Below, one piece after another: positions 24,941-37,787 of a stretch of DNA of 64,000 nt. The stretch is from Selaginella tamariscina (taxonomy: Eukaryota; Streptophyta; Lycopodiopsida; Selaginellales; Selaginellaceae): contig PUQB01000080.1 in assembly GCA_003024785.1 (NCBI GenBank), positions 434,001 through 498,000 on the forward strand, given 5' to 3'. Position 1 is the stretch's first letter. Each line of letters starts with the position of its first letter. The translations under genes and the position numbers were made by a program. The notes below the pieces were generated by a model that made no database searches, was not told the origin of the DNA, and saw only the letters and a list, made by a program, of their open reading frames with translations.

Positions 24941-26480
24941 TTATTCCTTATCATCATTACTAACAGTTTGAGACCTTGCCTCAAACTCCTTCACTATCTC
25001 CATCGCGTTCTGTAGATTATCCAATGGTTCCCATGTCGACTCGCATGCCGGGTAACCCTTCCACTTGACAAGATATTCTCGTTTACGTTTTCGCGTCCCT
25101 CGGCGTTTAATATCCTTTGCATCCAATATCGACTCAACTTCGAACTCCTTCATATCGCCGACCAGCTCAGGAAGCGGACGTAAGTTTTCATATCTCTGCG
25201 GATGTTTCTCATCCTTGTGGAATGGCTCGAGTAAATTGACATGAAACACATTGTGTATTGTTCCCAACTCCGGAGGAAGATCTAACTCATAAGCCACTTT
25301 CCCTACTTGCTTCACCACCTTGTATGGACCTATGTAGTGCGATAGAAATTTCCTCGAAAGAGTCGTTGGAACCTTCAGGTTTTTGGTACTCAACAATACC
25401 ATATCCCCAACCTGATACTCTACATCCCGCCGATGTTTATCGTACTGCTGACGATACCTTTCCTGAGCTGCAGCCATCGCTTGACGAGCAGCTTCCCATG
25501 TTCGATACAATTGTCCGTGAACTCTGCTACAGATGGAACTCGATTGCTATCGTCTTTCGGTAACACCATACTCTGAGGAATACCACCCTTATTCCCAGTT
25601 AACACTTCCATCGGGCTACATCCGATTGCAGTGTGCATCGAGTTATTGTAACATATCTCAGCCATATCTAAGTGTTCAGCCCAATCAAGTTGATCACCTT
25701 GAACATAGCATCTGAGATAGTCCTCGACTTGTCGTTCACCCTCTCCGTTTGACCATCAGTTTGCGGATGGTAAGCTGTACTGAACTTGAGCATCGTACCA
25801 AAACTTAAACGTGTCCCCCAAAACTTCCCCGTAAACCGAGGATCCCGATCTGAGATCATGGTTTCCGGTAGTCCGCGCACTCTTATGACTTCGTGGAAGA
25901 ACAACTTCGCTGCTTGAATTGCATTCACTGTCTCTACAGTTGGAATGAAATGAGCAACCTTTGAAAATCGATCGACTACCACCATGAGCGCGTTAAAACC
26001 ACAAGATTTTGGCAATCCCATGATAAAGTCCAAAGTAACACTTTGAAATGGCCGCTCTGGAATCGGTATACTGCAACTTCCCAGCTCGTTTTTGCGACGG
26101 CTCTTTACTTGTTGACATGTGGGGCATGTCTTGACATATTTGGCAACATCATCTATCATACCCGGCCAATAGAATCCCTGCTTCAACAAAGCCAACGTCT
26201 TATGCCTTCCACCATGTCCTGCCAAAGGAACATCGTGATGCTCTCTTAACAGCCTCTCCCTCCATGTCCCTTCTGGAACATAGAGTCTCTTTTCTTTATA
26301 ATAAAGAACTCCATCTCGTACCGCAAAATGTGCCTGTTTGAGTGCATCCATTCGACTTTCTATTCCTGCTGGAATATTACCATCTCTTCGTAACTGATGA
26401 ACTTGTTTCCTCTTTGCCACCAGGCTCAAAGCCTCCTTAGCAAACTTGTCCTGAGGATACGCCGTCACAAATTCATCCAC
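24941..26480 (-). pseudogene. Integrase with C-terminal chromodomain, gypsy B
   Basis: Integrates element DNA; the chromodomain likely steers insertion to particular chromatin. Seen: REHHDVPLAGHGGRHKTL and CPTCQQVK (zinc-binding domain), VTLDFIMGLPKS and VDRFSKVAHFIP (core), ISDRDPRFTGKFW (second Asp), AYHPQTDGQTERVN (Glu), ICYNNSMHTAIGCSPMEV, then the 189-codon end (25510-24941) with YIGPYKVVKQVGKVAYELDL and chromodomain EFEVESILDAKDI through REYLVKWKGYPACESTWEP. Frame breaks occur near 25665-25720 and 25510. Confidence 0.92.
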
Positions 26481-27763
26481 AAAGTTGAAATGGGTGCTGA
26501 CATAATTCGAAGATGACCCTTTCTACTGAGTGCATCAGCTACCACATTGTCCTTTCCCGCTTTATGTTTGATTTCAGGCTGAAATCGTGCCAACTTCTGC
26601 TGCCATCTAGCATACTTCGGCGATAGCTTCGGCTGCGTTTCAAAATACCTTAGAGTTACACTATCTGTCCAAACCACAGTGCCATGACTTGGAAGATAAT
26701 GACGCCAATACTCCAAGGAAGCAACAATAGCATACATCTCCTTTTCGTGAGTAGGCCATCGAGTTTGCGCGGCATCTAACTTCTTCGAGAAGAGGACACT
26801 GGATGTCCTTTTTGTTGCAATACACCACCAATTGCAAAGTCGGAAGCGTCACATTCTACTTCAAAGGGATCTTCAAAGATGGGCAACTGCAAAACTGGCT
26901 CAGAAGAGATAGCCTCTTTGAGTTTGACGAACGCACGTTGGCACTCTGGAGTCCAATGCCATGGAATGTTTTTCGTAAGATCTGTCAATGGGGCCGCTAT
27001 TTCGAGTAACCCTTTATGAATCTTCGGTAATACCCTGTCAGACCAAGAAATGATCTAACTTCATGCACATCTTTTAAAGTCATCCACTCGTAATAGCTTG
27101 AATTTTCTTTGGGTCCATGGCAACCTCCCCACCTGAGATCAAGTGTCCCAAGAAATCTATCTTGGTTTGACCAAATGCGCACTTGCTTTCTTTAGCATAC
27201 AACTGGTTCTCTCTCAACCTCTGAAACACTTTTTCTAAGTGTTCCACATGTTCCTCAATTGTCGAACTGAAAATCAGAATGTCATCAATATACACCACTA
27301 CGAACTCGTCTAGATAGTCTCTAAACACATCATCCATCATTGTGCAAAAAGTTGCTGGAGCATTGCACAACCCGAATGGCAAGACTAGAAACTCAAATGA
27401 TCCATAACGCGTTCGAAAAGCGGTCTTCTCAATGTCATTCTCTGCTACCCGAATCTGATGGTACCCCGATCTCAAGTCTATTCTTGAAAAATACTTTGCT
27501 TTTGATAGCCTATCAAATAAGTCGTCCACTCGTGGAAGAGGATACTTATTTTTGATAGTTATCGCGTTCAGCGCTCGATAGTCCACACACATTCGCATCG
27601 TACCATCCTTTTTCATTACAAACAAGATAGGTGCACCATACGGCGATCGACTAGGTCGAATGTGTCCTCGACCTATCAATTCTGTCAGCTGTCTCTTCAA
27701 TTCTACTAACTCTTGAGGATTCAACCGATATGGGGCTCTTGCCGGTGGAGACGAACCTGGCAA
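26465..27763 (-). pseudogene. Reverse transcriptase-RNase H of gypsy B
   Basis: The RT frame (27763-27080) holds [63 protein letters not shown] and active site YIDDILIFS. RNase H pieces follow in other frames: FLGLTGYYRRFIKGYSK (27182-26997), VECDASDFAIGGVL (26988-26776), and the 26737-26465 frame with AIVASLEYWRHYL and HKAGKDNVVADALSRKG. The breaks at about 27080, 26995 and 26770 make the copy non-functional unless they are sequencing errors. Confidence 0.92.
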
Positions 27764-27998
27764 AATCTCTATCTGTGGTCCACAACTCGACGTGGAGGTA
27801 ACTCGGGCGGCAAGTCTTCTGGCAACACATCCTTAAACATGTTCAAGACTTCCAAAATAGGTTAGGAACATTCTTGACCATCTCCTATTTTGACTTCACC
27901 AGTATCCAAAACCATTGCAAGAAACACACGTTCCCGATGTCTAACTGCCTTACGCAACTGAGTTAAGGTAAGGAACATAGGATTCCAATCCTTATCAG

Positions 27999-29642
27999 TT
28001 AGCGTTTTCTAATGTCTTCTTTATCTGCTGCAAGCGTGATTCGATTGTCTCCGGAACCCCTCATTTCGATTACATGTTTATGGAACCATTCCATACCCAA
28101 AACAAAGTCAAACCCCGTCATATTCAAGACAACTAAGTCTAGCTTAGCCTTCCAATCTTTGATTTGGACAGGAACTGCCCTTGCTATATTATTAGTATTT
28201 TGAGAACCTTTGCCAAAATTGATCTTTATTTCACACATCTTTATTACATCCAAATTCAATCGACGAGCTAGACTAGTCGATATGAAGTTGTATGTTGCTC
28301 CAGTATCGATCATCATTCGGACTCGGTCCCCTCGTATCCTTCCTGTCAAATATAGCAAAGGGTCAGTTTTGTCTTGAATAGCGAATAAGGCAGGTTGTGT
28401 CTGGCACAACATTACCTCTTCTGACTCATCTTCCGGATCTTCAAGCGTTTCTGGTTCAGCAACTTCCTCTTCTACCATCGCCTTGAAATGTCCTGATTGT
28501 TGTGAGGGTGCCGGACACTCTTTAGCAAAATGACCAGGCTTGTTACAATTATAACATTTCACGACCCCGCCTGCGGAACGCGGGGGAGCAGACTTTGGAG
28601 CCGATCCTTTGGCCTGCTGAGGAGGTGGTAACGCCAATGGTTTCCGAAATCCGGTGGGTCTTGATGTGTCCGAAAACTTGGAACTGCCAACAAAGGGACT
28701 TGCACTTCGAATTGATGGCGATTGATCTGGTCGCCTATCAAACCTTCTGAACCCAGACTTTGGAGGAAACCTCCTTGGTTTAGGTTTTGCTTCCTCCCCT
28801 TTGTACAAGTCTTCTAACGACATGCCATAAGCAACCTTTTGAGCTGCCTCTTGACATTCCCGATAGCTTGTTGGCTTGTACCTTAAGATTTCTCTTCGCG
28901 TTTTCTCATTCAAGCTAGCCATGAAGCAACTTCGAGCTTCATCATCGCTCATATTTGGCACCAATCGCCGTACACTTTCGAATCGATAAACGTGGTCCAT
29001 AGGACTTCCCCGAACTCCCTGTTGACAAAGTGCCAGGTCAGCACGCAATCGCAAACCGAGATCATCCGGCATATACTGCTTTTTGATCTCCTTTTTCATG
29101 TGCTTCCAGCTGTTTCGGTATCCACGTTCACCTTCAACAATTCGCCACCAAGTCTTAGCTTCTTCTTTAAGAAACTGCTTGGCACATGCAACCTTTTCTG
29201 TCTTTCTCACGGAAGCAGCCTCGAAATAGCTTTCCATATCATACAACCAGTCATCCAAAACCTTGTAATCCTTTGAACCCATGAAATTCGAAGGCTTTAC
29301 CGGTTTGAATTTACTGGGACCTCCACCAACTACTTCCGTCGAAGAATCTGATTCAGAGGAACCTGACTCTGAGTCATGCTTCTTCTTCTTTTTCCGTGTG
29401 TCTGTTGCGGAACATCCGGCACTGCTGTATTCGTTGGAATCCGAACGGCAACATTATCGATTCGGTCGTTCAACCCCAGAACATCCCCTCGAAGTTCATT
29501 TAGGGCATCCATCATTATTTCTCGCCAACCAGGTCGTTGTCTAACCCTAGGGGTCACCTGGATCAGCCTCATCCATCTCCTCATTTTGAGCCTCTGCGAC
29601 AGCCCTCTCTGCCTCAGGCTCTGGTTGCTTTCTTTTGCTCAT
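27999..29642 (-). pseudogene. Gag-protease of gypsy B
   Basis: The start is at 29642 (MSKRKQPEPEAERAVAEAQ), followed by one or two frame changes before the 427-codon frame at 29282-27999. That frame has capsid motifs (WLYDMESYFEAASV, EEAKTWWRIVEGE, YMPDDLGLRLRADL), a zinc knuckle CYNCNKPGHFAKEC, and the protease active site MIDTGATYNFIS followed by LVVLNMTGFDFVLGMEWF. The pol frame begins about 240 bp later. Confidence 0.88.
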
Positions 29643-29950
29643 CGTATTGAACCCTAGTTCAACACTCGGAGAATATGCTTGGAATATTCCCAATGTGAAA
29701 CTTGGAAACACCCTGCACAGGTTGTACACCCACACACATCAGCTTAAACTAGCATAAGACTTTCGGACATACCTAGAATCTCACGCCGACTCACTGAGCA
29801 AGTGTTCTCCGAAGTTTGACAACTCACAGGATCAAACTCTCTGCGCAGAATACAGACATGTCAACCGAAAGCAATAGAGTATACAAGAATTTAGAGTTAT
29901 CTAAACATTGAAACACCTAACTTAAGGCAGTCCTACTGACCGCAGAGAAC

Positions 29951-29964
29951 TTGCTCCGATACCA
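29951..29964 (-). promoter_or_regulatory. Primer binding site of gypsy B
   Basis: Minus-strand TGGTATCGGAGCAA, two bases after the LTR end, is complementary to the 3' end of plant initiator tRNA-Met. It proves that the right LTR is the 5' LTR. Confidence 0.85.
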
Positions 29965-29966
29965 AT

Positions 29967-30924
29967 TGTCAGAGTTTTTACCTGGTGCCACAAAGGCGGC
30001 TTGCCAGGTGCCAACCCTGGAATCCCCTCTCTGGAAACCCCACGGAATCTGGTAAAGTAACCCGTATTAGGAACCCAAGCCTTAGGAACTCAAACCCTAA
30101 CTGACTAAGTCCACGAACGAGACTCACCTTGTGAATCAGGATACACGGACTAGCCGAGCTTTAGGTGTTGTTCCTAGCTTGGCGTGGTTGAGGCGGCCGG
30201 AGCAAGGCCTCAACCACTAGTTCTGCGGAACGTGAACTCGGGCAATACCTTTGAGCTTGCGAGCAGGTTTTCGGACCAAGGAATCTGACTAACTCCTTGG
30301 AAGTGACGTGCCCTATCTCAAAGGCAAGATCCTGCCAACGATAAGGATAGTCTAACCCTAGGGTGGGTTGTACCCCTGTCGTGTGGAAGTTTGGGCGGCA
30401 CAACAGAGGGTTGCACCTTGACGACACAAGCTTAGCTTGCACCGGTAGGAGGTTAACGAGCTCTCTTTTGAACCCAGGAAGCCTCACTACATATACTCTA
30501 CCTTATTTATGTGACGGACCCCCCCCCCCTGTTTACCTAAATGAGTAAGTGGGCTGGCACGGAAATGCCAGCCCTTAGAGAAAATGGTTGTCCTAACCTA
30601 ACCCTAAACCTAACCCCTAGGGGGGGGTATTAGGGCGTGGGGTTAGGGCAACCCTAGGGGTGTCCCTAACCCTTTTTGACAAGCTATATTTAACGGAAAA
30701 CCTATCTTTGTAACGTCAAACTGGGGGAGAGTTTTTAGAGGGTAAGTACTACCTTCGCCTAGAGTTTCTCGAGGTACCTAGTGACACCGGCCGGACTACC
30801 CCTAAACACCTAAGTGCACTAAGCGGGCTGTTTCTCACTACAACTAGGGTTCGCCACACAACTCGGTAGGTAACAACAGTCAAACCCCAAAGTAAAGGGT
30901 CGAGTCATAGTAAAAACTATGACA
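29967..30924 (-). repeat. Right (5') LTR of gypsy B, 958 bp
   Basis: Reverse complement of the left LTR over its whole length. It ends ACTATGACA against target duplication GTAGC. C-run of 11 at 30519-30529 corresponds to the G-runs of the other copies. Confidence 0.92.
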
Positions 30925-31735
30925 GTAGCTAGAGTTTTGAGCTTGATGCCTCTGCCATTGTAGAGGCACAAGAGGAGTGCAATCTAATAATCATTGGTTT
31001 CAAGAACAATGCAATGACACAAGAACTAGCACTTGAATACTTGATGAGGAAACTCGATCATTCGAAGTTGCTGCGGAGGTGCCGTGTGTGGCCAATGAAC
31101 CAATGAATCAGCTAGCCGTTGGCGAGGGGAAGTTTATGCTTCTCAATCCTTCACCGAATTATGTTGTACATGGCCCAATTGCCCCAACTACAACAACACT
31201 CGAACCTGGCCCAGCAGCCCCGGCTACAACAACACTAGAACCTGGCCCGACAGCCCAACTACAACAACACTAGAACCTGGCATGGAGCCCCGACTACAAT
31301 AGCACTCGAAGTTAAAGAGCAATCTGAGCAACAATAGGCAACTTCAAATTTTCAAGGTGCAAGAATTCTTAATATGTTGCTAACTCCTGGTTCTCCCAAA
31401 ATAATATGCCATTGCAATAGATACTACAACAACTACTGTAGCAAGAGCTTCCAACAACAGAGGTAGGCTATCGTAGGCATTTCTTTTGTTTTGCTAACTT
31501 CAATTCTTACAGGGTGTTGCTGCTGCTATTGTTGTTGGGCTACCACAACAAGTAGGTGCACCACAAGTTCCACAATAAGTGACTATTGGAAGTGTACCAT
31601 CTAAAAATCTACCACAAATGCCACAAAAAAAGAAATAAGGTCGACCATGCAAGGAGAAGGCTCAACCTCAAAACTTGATACTTCACTTTGATATATCAAG
31701 TTTGATACCTATTGGGAATGCTTTGATCTCTTTCC
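30925..31735 (+). pseudogene. Right flank of the gypsy B insertion; low-complexity coding-like remnant
   Basis: Resumes with the target duplication and short open pieces. A 64-codon frame at 31079-31273 carries a repeated phrase TTTLEPGPA with Pro/Thr-rich spacing. Probably the continuation of the hAT region left of gypsy B, but no hAT motif is visible here. Confidence 0.35.
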
Positions 31736-31739
31736 AGTT

Positions 31740-32300
31740 CTAGCTCTTCAAATGAGTTACAGAGTCCAAATTCATCTTTTGGGAACCATGTCAATGATTG
31801 ACTCAACTATTGGATGAGCACAGTAGAAGGAGAGCGGAAGATCTGTAACTGGAATCAGTGGAATCCCTAGCAGGAAAGTGATAGGCTCCTCTCTTTCTCC
31901 TCTCTACATTGAACCACGTCCCATGAGCAACTAGAAGTGAGGCGGAACTCACCAAGACTAGGACAAATCCCTCTTCGATGAGTTGTGGAAGACCCAAGTG
32001 AAGAATGTCATTAATGGCATTAGAAGTCCAAACTGCAGCTTTGGGTATTCCAAACTTGTTAGCAACGTCTTGAGTCCATCCATTGAAAGTGTTAATGATG
32101 ATGTAGGCCACCGGTTCCCCATCCAGAAACTTATGGAGAAGTTCTTCGAGGGGAAGTCTCATCCCAACTGCAGCTTTGGTAGGCTTCTCCAGGTTTTCAC
32201 TTGGATGCGGCTTTTGCTTGGAGTTGGAATCAACCTCATCTGGAAGCCCCACAATGAATGTCAAGCTTATCTGAACTTGCCATGAGGTCACGGGTCTTAC
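31740..32300 (-). pseudogene. UDP-glycosyltransferase N-terminal fragment
   Basis: UGTs transfer sugars from UDP-sugars to small acceptors. The minus-strand frame reads SLTFIVGLPDEV, then LLHKFLDGEPVAYIII and GWTQDVANKFGIPKAAVWTS and LPQLIEEGF, which match the N-terminal acceptor-binding half of plant UGTs. After a frameshift near 31960, FLLGIPLIPVTDLPLSF fits the next UGT block. The C-terminal PSPG nucleotide-sugar box was not found, and the sequence decays toward 31740. It is a truncated gene, possibly cut by the repeats to its left. Confidence 0.75.
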
Positions 32301-32419
32301 CATGAGTTTGTAGTTGTTATGATTGCATGCATAAGTGATGGTGAATCCAAAGTGTGTGTGTGTGTGTGATACTAATGCATATAACATGTCTGTGAAGCAA
32401 TCGGTGCCCACTTTTAGAT

Positions 32420-34128
32420 GGGACTACAAATAAATGAGATCCCAGCGTTTACGCACTTGTGATGAATCTTTGATGACATATAGAAGGCATGAGGTTTTAC
32501 AAATGTTGATTAGATGCTATTTCTCCCCTATTACAAGGTAACACACACACGCAAAGAGAGACGATTTTTTATTTTACTATATTTACACAGGCTCCTACAA
32601 TGGGGATATTTACATTTATGATCTAGTAAACCATTCTCTCTCCTTTTCCTTCTCTCTCTATCTCTCTCTCCCTCTCTCTCACACGCACACACATGTATGC
32701 ACTATGTAGCTATAAAATGGGTATGGATAACATTATAAAAACTTAGTGTAAGATTAAGATATGGCATTTTCATATATCTTGTGGTTATTTACTATGTTTA
32801 TCTTATCTCTCTCATATACATGCATTTATAATGAATATATTTATCTAAGTGAGCAGGGAGGTAGCTACAAAACTGAGATACCACAATTGGACAGTGAGGG
32901 ATTGCATCTGGAGCCTGTGTTGGTGAGTTTATGTCGGGAGGTAAATTAGAACCATTTGAAAGGAGAATATACTTAGGGATTTAGAAATGTAGAATATGAT
33001 ACTATAATAGTGATAGTGATGATTAATTATATATATAGGCTTTGCTAAGTTGCTAATTTAATTATCGAATGTATGTTTAAAAAAAAATGTTGATGTGGTA
33101 AAAGTTATAAACAAAATGCTGATGTGATAAAAAATAAACATGTGGTAAAATAATGCTGATGTGGCAAAAAATAAAAATGTGGCATAAAATAATGCTTACA
33201 TGGTTATACATCTTAGAAAATAGAATATTATTTAAATATATCATCTATGTGGAATTTATTTAAAAAACATTAAAGAAAACACAAAATGTTCTTAATAAAA
33301 AGATTTAGTTAAAATATCTTCGTATTCCGATACTTTGGAAAATGTAGAACACCAATTCTTATGTACATATCACTACATCACTATAAGCCCTTGTATGCAT
33401 GTATGTAATAACAATTTAAGATCCTTAATATTTTAAAATTGCTTAATATATGCATGGAACTTCTTAGATCAAGCGTTGATTTAACACACTAGTGATAATT
33501 AAACATGTATATGTAGCAAATGATTTCTTGTTAACATTTATTCACATTTATATTTATTGTATTTTATTAAATATCTTCAGATTAATTTATATTTATTCTT
33601 TTTTTATAAAATGCATAAGTGCATGGTCCAGTATGCATGTTTAAAACATTTATGTTCATGAGGTGGAATACATTTTCTATATATTAATTATGTAAGTACA
33701 AATATTGCAGTACTTAAAGTAGCATTTAATTAAAATGGAAACTTAAGTCTCGTCCGGAGTTAACTTGCTCAAATATTTTAAACCTAATTCAGTATATTTA
33801 TCAAACTTATCATATTTATATACGTGTGAGATGTTCCTTTTATTTTAAATTTTAATAAACGTAATTAATATATTTGTTCAGAATAGATATTTTATTTTAC
33901 TTTATTAATTATTCAAATTTATTAATTAGAGAATAAATATATATTTTATTTTAATTTACTAATTAATTTATTAATTAGCGCGTTCTCCACCGTAGCCTAA
34001 AAAGCAAAACCCGATCACTAATAATTCGGAAAACAGAAATCAACATAAATGACATGATATCCTTTATAACCTTTGTTATACCTTTAGTTTAGGTTATTTA
34101 ACATAGCATTAGAGTAACATTAGGGTTA
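32420..34128. other. AT-rich spacer upstream of the AlkB gene
   Basis: Holds CT/CA microsatellites at 32540-32700 and loose ~30-bp repeats with GATGTGGTAAAA / GATGTGGCAAAA phrases (33085-33205). The rest is AT-rich with no coding sequence. Confidence 0.5.
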
Positions 34129-34979
34129 TTGGAGATGACGAAGAGCAAGGCAACGAGGAAGGGCGGGGCTGGCTGCGAGGAGCCAGTGCTTATCCGGAGC
34201 TTGTTCGGCGATGAACAATCGCACGAAATCATGGGTAAGCTCGAAGAAGAAATCAAATTCCACACAGTGCATCATAAAGGCGGGGAAGTCCCCAGACTAC
34301 TGTGTATTCAGGGACACATAGAGAAGGGGAGAAATCTTCCCTCATCCCTGTGTACAGACATCCCATGGACGACGAGCCCGTGTTGGTAGAATTCACTCCC
34401 ACTGTGTTGCGTATAAAGAAACGGGCGGAAGAAGCTCTGGGTGTTAAGTATGAGTTTAACCATGTACTCATACAGAAGTACAGAGATGGGGATGATTTCA
34501 TAGGGGAACACTCGGATAAGACTATAGATATACAGAAGGGGACTGTTATTACAAATTATAGTCTGGGTGCACAGAGAAGTATGACAATGAGAAGCAAGAG
34601 GAGAGGCCCAGATAACCAATATGAGAAGCTACAGTATGACATGCCACATGATTCATTGTTTGTTCTCACACTGGATCAAAACAGGAAATACAGGCATGCG
34701 GTTAACCAGGAGGCTAAGCAGAGGAAATCTGGTAATGTACGTATATCATTCACGTTCAGGAGGATTGCTACGTATTTTTGTACGAAGAAGAAGGTGCTGG
34801 TTGGGCAAGGGGCACCTGCAAAGACTAACACGAGTACGACTATGAAGGCTGAGAAGAAACGATTGTTACAAGCGTTTCATGACGAGAATAATGATCCAGA
34901 ATTTGATTGGGAGAAGAATTATGGAGGTGGGTCGTGTGCATACTTCGTGGATTATGTTGAGAGATATAAAAATCTTTGA
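34129..34979 (+). CDS. AlkB-type Fe(II)/2-oxoglutarate dioxygenase (one frameshift)
   Basis: The AlkB family removes methyl groups oxidatively from nucleic acid bases; some members act on RNA or protein. Start at ATG 34129 (a second in-frame ATG at 34135). The first frame runs through LIRSLFGDEQSHEIMGKLE and GGEVPRLLCIQGHIE. A 1-bp shift near 34322-34330 moves into the frame reading LIPVYRHPMDDEPV to the stop at 34979. Iron ligands are visible: H and D in GEHSDKTIDI, distal H in NRKYRHAVNQ, and the 2-oxoglutarate arginine in RISFTFRRI. NHVLIQKYRDGDDFIGEHSD is the typical approach to the HxD. About 280 residues, a normal length, and apparently intronless. Confidence 0.82.
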
Positions 34980-35094
34980 GTATTATATAGAGTTTAATGT
35001 ATAATCAAGTATAATAGAGCTTAATCAAGTATAATTTATCTTTACTCCCTATCAACAACCTCTATTTTATTAAGAATAAAATGATATACATAAA

Positions 35095-35190
35095 TTTACC
35101 ATCACCGTGACTATTAAGAGCAAGTGTATTCCCGAGAGCCTCCTCATCGCATACACAAACCCCTTCCATCCTTCCCTTGGTATTGACAGA
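35095..35190 (-). pseudogene. Stray fragment of the GH81 gene 3' end
   Basis: The plus-strand phrases AGAGCAAGTGTATTCC and GCATACACAAACCCCTTCC occur here in the same order as at 48810-48895, the C-terminal end of the GH81 gene, with an internal deletion between them. Only the last ~30 codons and some 3' flank are represented. It lies just past the AlkB gene and before a hAT remnant. Confidence 0.65.
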
Positions 35191-35399
35191 TGTATGAACT
35201 AACTTTCTTCGATTGATATGTATGGAATTAAGAAAGAATAGCTTTAAGACATAAACACGATTACAAGCACGGCATTAATTTTTTGGACACGAACACGAAC
35301 ATGGAAGTGAATATAGAAAAACATGCATAAAAACACGAATATTCTCTAGAGTGTTCTATTCGTCGTTTAAAAGCTCCTGATTACCATCATGTTCATCTT

Positions 35400-37350
35400 C
35401 GTCCTTTTTAATAGCCTCAATATTAACGTTGCCAATCTGAAAAACTTTCTGCCTAGCTCAATCTCACGAACTTGTTATAGAAAATGTGGTTGGATATCAA
35501 CTTGGTATTATTGGCCACAAATATTAAATTTGCAATTCGTCTCACTAGCAAGCAATTCTTCTTCTTTAAAATAACATGCCCAAAGATGTTGAACAATTGC
35601 TTCACAGCTGAGAAAGAACTTGCCTAACTAAGCACTTATATTGCCAACCTCTACAAATTTGGATCAAAGTAATTGTTTCCCACACCATTACAAAGAACCC
35701 ATTGTTGTACAATCCATCTAGGAGTCCTAGTGCCAAAACTACCCTCGAAGTTCATGTACTGGCAAAGCTGATTTTTTTATAGTCAACCTCTACTGACAAT
35801 TAGAGAATTGCATCTCTAAATATGTGTTCCAATCCTTAGAAACCTCTTTGGATTTTTCATGTCCTCACCCTGAAACTCTGTGTATGCCGCAGAGTGAAAG
35901 GTGCTATAATAATCCCACCACTTATTTGAAATCAATTAGTTCAAATTGTCATACCTAAGATCATCTTCCTTTAGTTGACGAATGTTTCTCGCTCATCTAG
36001 TCCATCCCCTTGTAGACATTCCCAACCACAGGCATGTCTCCATCAACCATCCATAACAAATACATCACCCTCTTCAAAACAACAAGCATGTATTCAACCT
36101 CCTCCCAATATTTATTGTTGAACACAGTTCCTCGGCATACTTTTCTGGTGACTCTAGCATTGCGTTGTAAGCATCACTCACAAACATCTACTATAGCTTC
36201 GGTCTCAACTACACCAATCTCTTCATCATAAAAAAGTCATTGTCGAATACGTTTCACTGAATTTCAACACTCATCGTGAAGAGAAGGATGCTAAAATCGC
36301 CACAAAAATGTGAATGGTTATAGAGGAAGCCAACAAGAGCCTTCTCCTCATCTAGAAGCCCAACCATCCATGGTAGTTTTGCAAAATCCTTGAGAATGTT
36401 GTTCAAACAATGAGCGAAGCAAGGAGTCCACATAATCTTTGACTTCCTCGCCTCTAGAATCTTGACAGCAGCCTTGTTTGAAGCCTCGCCATCTGTGACA
36501 ACAAACATAACAGTCTCCTCTCCGACAATCTCAATACCTCACTCCTATGTTATGAAAACATTATCGGCAATCTTCCCGCTAGAAAATATATCAATGGCCT
36601 AAAAAAAAGTCAATTGTCCTCTATTGTATACTACAAGCCCATGATATGACAATTCTTTGCATCAACAACAAGAGTAGTGCCACAATTCTTTCAACATGCC
36701 TTCACCTTGGTAAATTGAACTTCGAGACTTGCTTTCTTCCACTTTCAACAATTGCTCTCATAATGCCATCTCTATTGAAGGGTCGTAAGGAATCCCATGC
36801 CTTACAATCTATTGCACCATCTCCTTAAAATGATGAATGAGCTTTCACAAAAGGTATGTGCTCGTTCTAGAAAAATCATCCTATGGCCATATTCACTACT
36901 ACAAAAGGGATTTCCAAGTTTATTTGCAACGATAGCAGGGAATTAAGGATTCCCTTGATTTGAAAAGAAATAGAATTGCTACTTGGTGTAAAACTTTAGG
37001 AAGTAATAAAATTCTCACCTCGTTGCTTTGAACACCTTCAACACATGTAAAAACTACTCATTTCTTGCTTTAATGTCTTCCAACCAAAACTTGGTCATCA
37101 ATGGTTTTAGCCATCTCCTTGAGTTGCTATCTTCTCTCTTGAAATGACATTGCAACTTAAGATGTCATAACCAACTTCCCCTATAAGATGCCCTAACACC
37201 TTCTACATCTGAAACTTTGTTTCTCAATGAACACCCCAGCATTGATGCCCACTACGACAGTTAGATTGATCGCCAAGGATCACCTCTTCCCACCAACATG
37301 ATGACGGATGTTGCCCATTGATGTAGTCCTCTGGCTCTAGCTCCCAAATG
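35400..37350 (-). pseudogene. Decayed hAT transposase, second copy
   Basis: An 84-codon minus-strand frame (36508-36254) reads VTDGEASNKAAVKILEAR and TPCFAHCLNNILKDF, the conserved hAT region around the catalytic Asp and the CxxH motif, then KALVGFLYNHS. Downstream, about 35760-35440, the C-terminal dimerisation region is readable with stops (LAI.VLS, KKKNCLLVRRIANLIFV). N-terminal parts toward 37350 are too decayed to name. Inverted terminal repeats and target duplications were not found. Confidence 0.7.
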
Positions 37351-37499
37351 CCATCACCCAATATTTTTCAACCCTACCTCCAAAATCTGGTGCAAAGACA
37401 ATGATGCAGACACCCTACTATTGCTATTGCTCCAAGCGTGTGCATGTTACAATCCTTAAGCCACCATAGCACCGCCTATCCCTAGGCGGTAGCCCCTCC

Positions 37500-37746
37500 A
37501 TAGTTACAAACACGAACACGAGCTTCAGATTTCAGAACCCGACCACAGAACACGATCATGGCTCATGTTTGGCTCACGAATATTCTAGTAAATATTCTAG
37601 GATTATGCTATTTTTTATATTTATTTTAAAAATATATTATTTTAAATATTATTTTAGTATTTTTATTTGCACATAAACTACTTCACACCTATAAACTACT
37701 CAAATAACTAAACTATGTCTAGTTTCAATATTATGTTCTGATATAG

Positions 37747-37787
<41 letters not shown>

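Larger units (their letters stand above)
23611..30924 (-). mobile_element. Ty3/gypsy chromovirus B with inverted LTRs
   Basis: Coding order on the minus strand is gag, protease, RT, RNase H, integrase, chromodomain, with the initiator-Met primer site beside the right LTR, so the right LTR is the 5' LTR. The left LTR (23611-24595) is in the opposite orientation to the right one (29967-30924): both LTR 3' ends face inward. A perfect 5-bp duplication GTAGC flanks the whole 7.3-kb unit, so it behaves as one insertion. Possible causes are a flip of the left LTR after insertion, an assembly fold-back, or a real inverted-LTR form. The element is frameshifted in pol. Confidence 0.88.
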
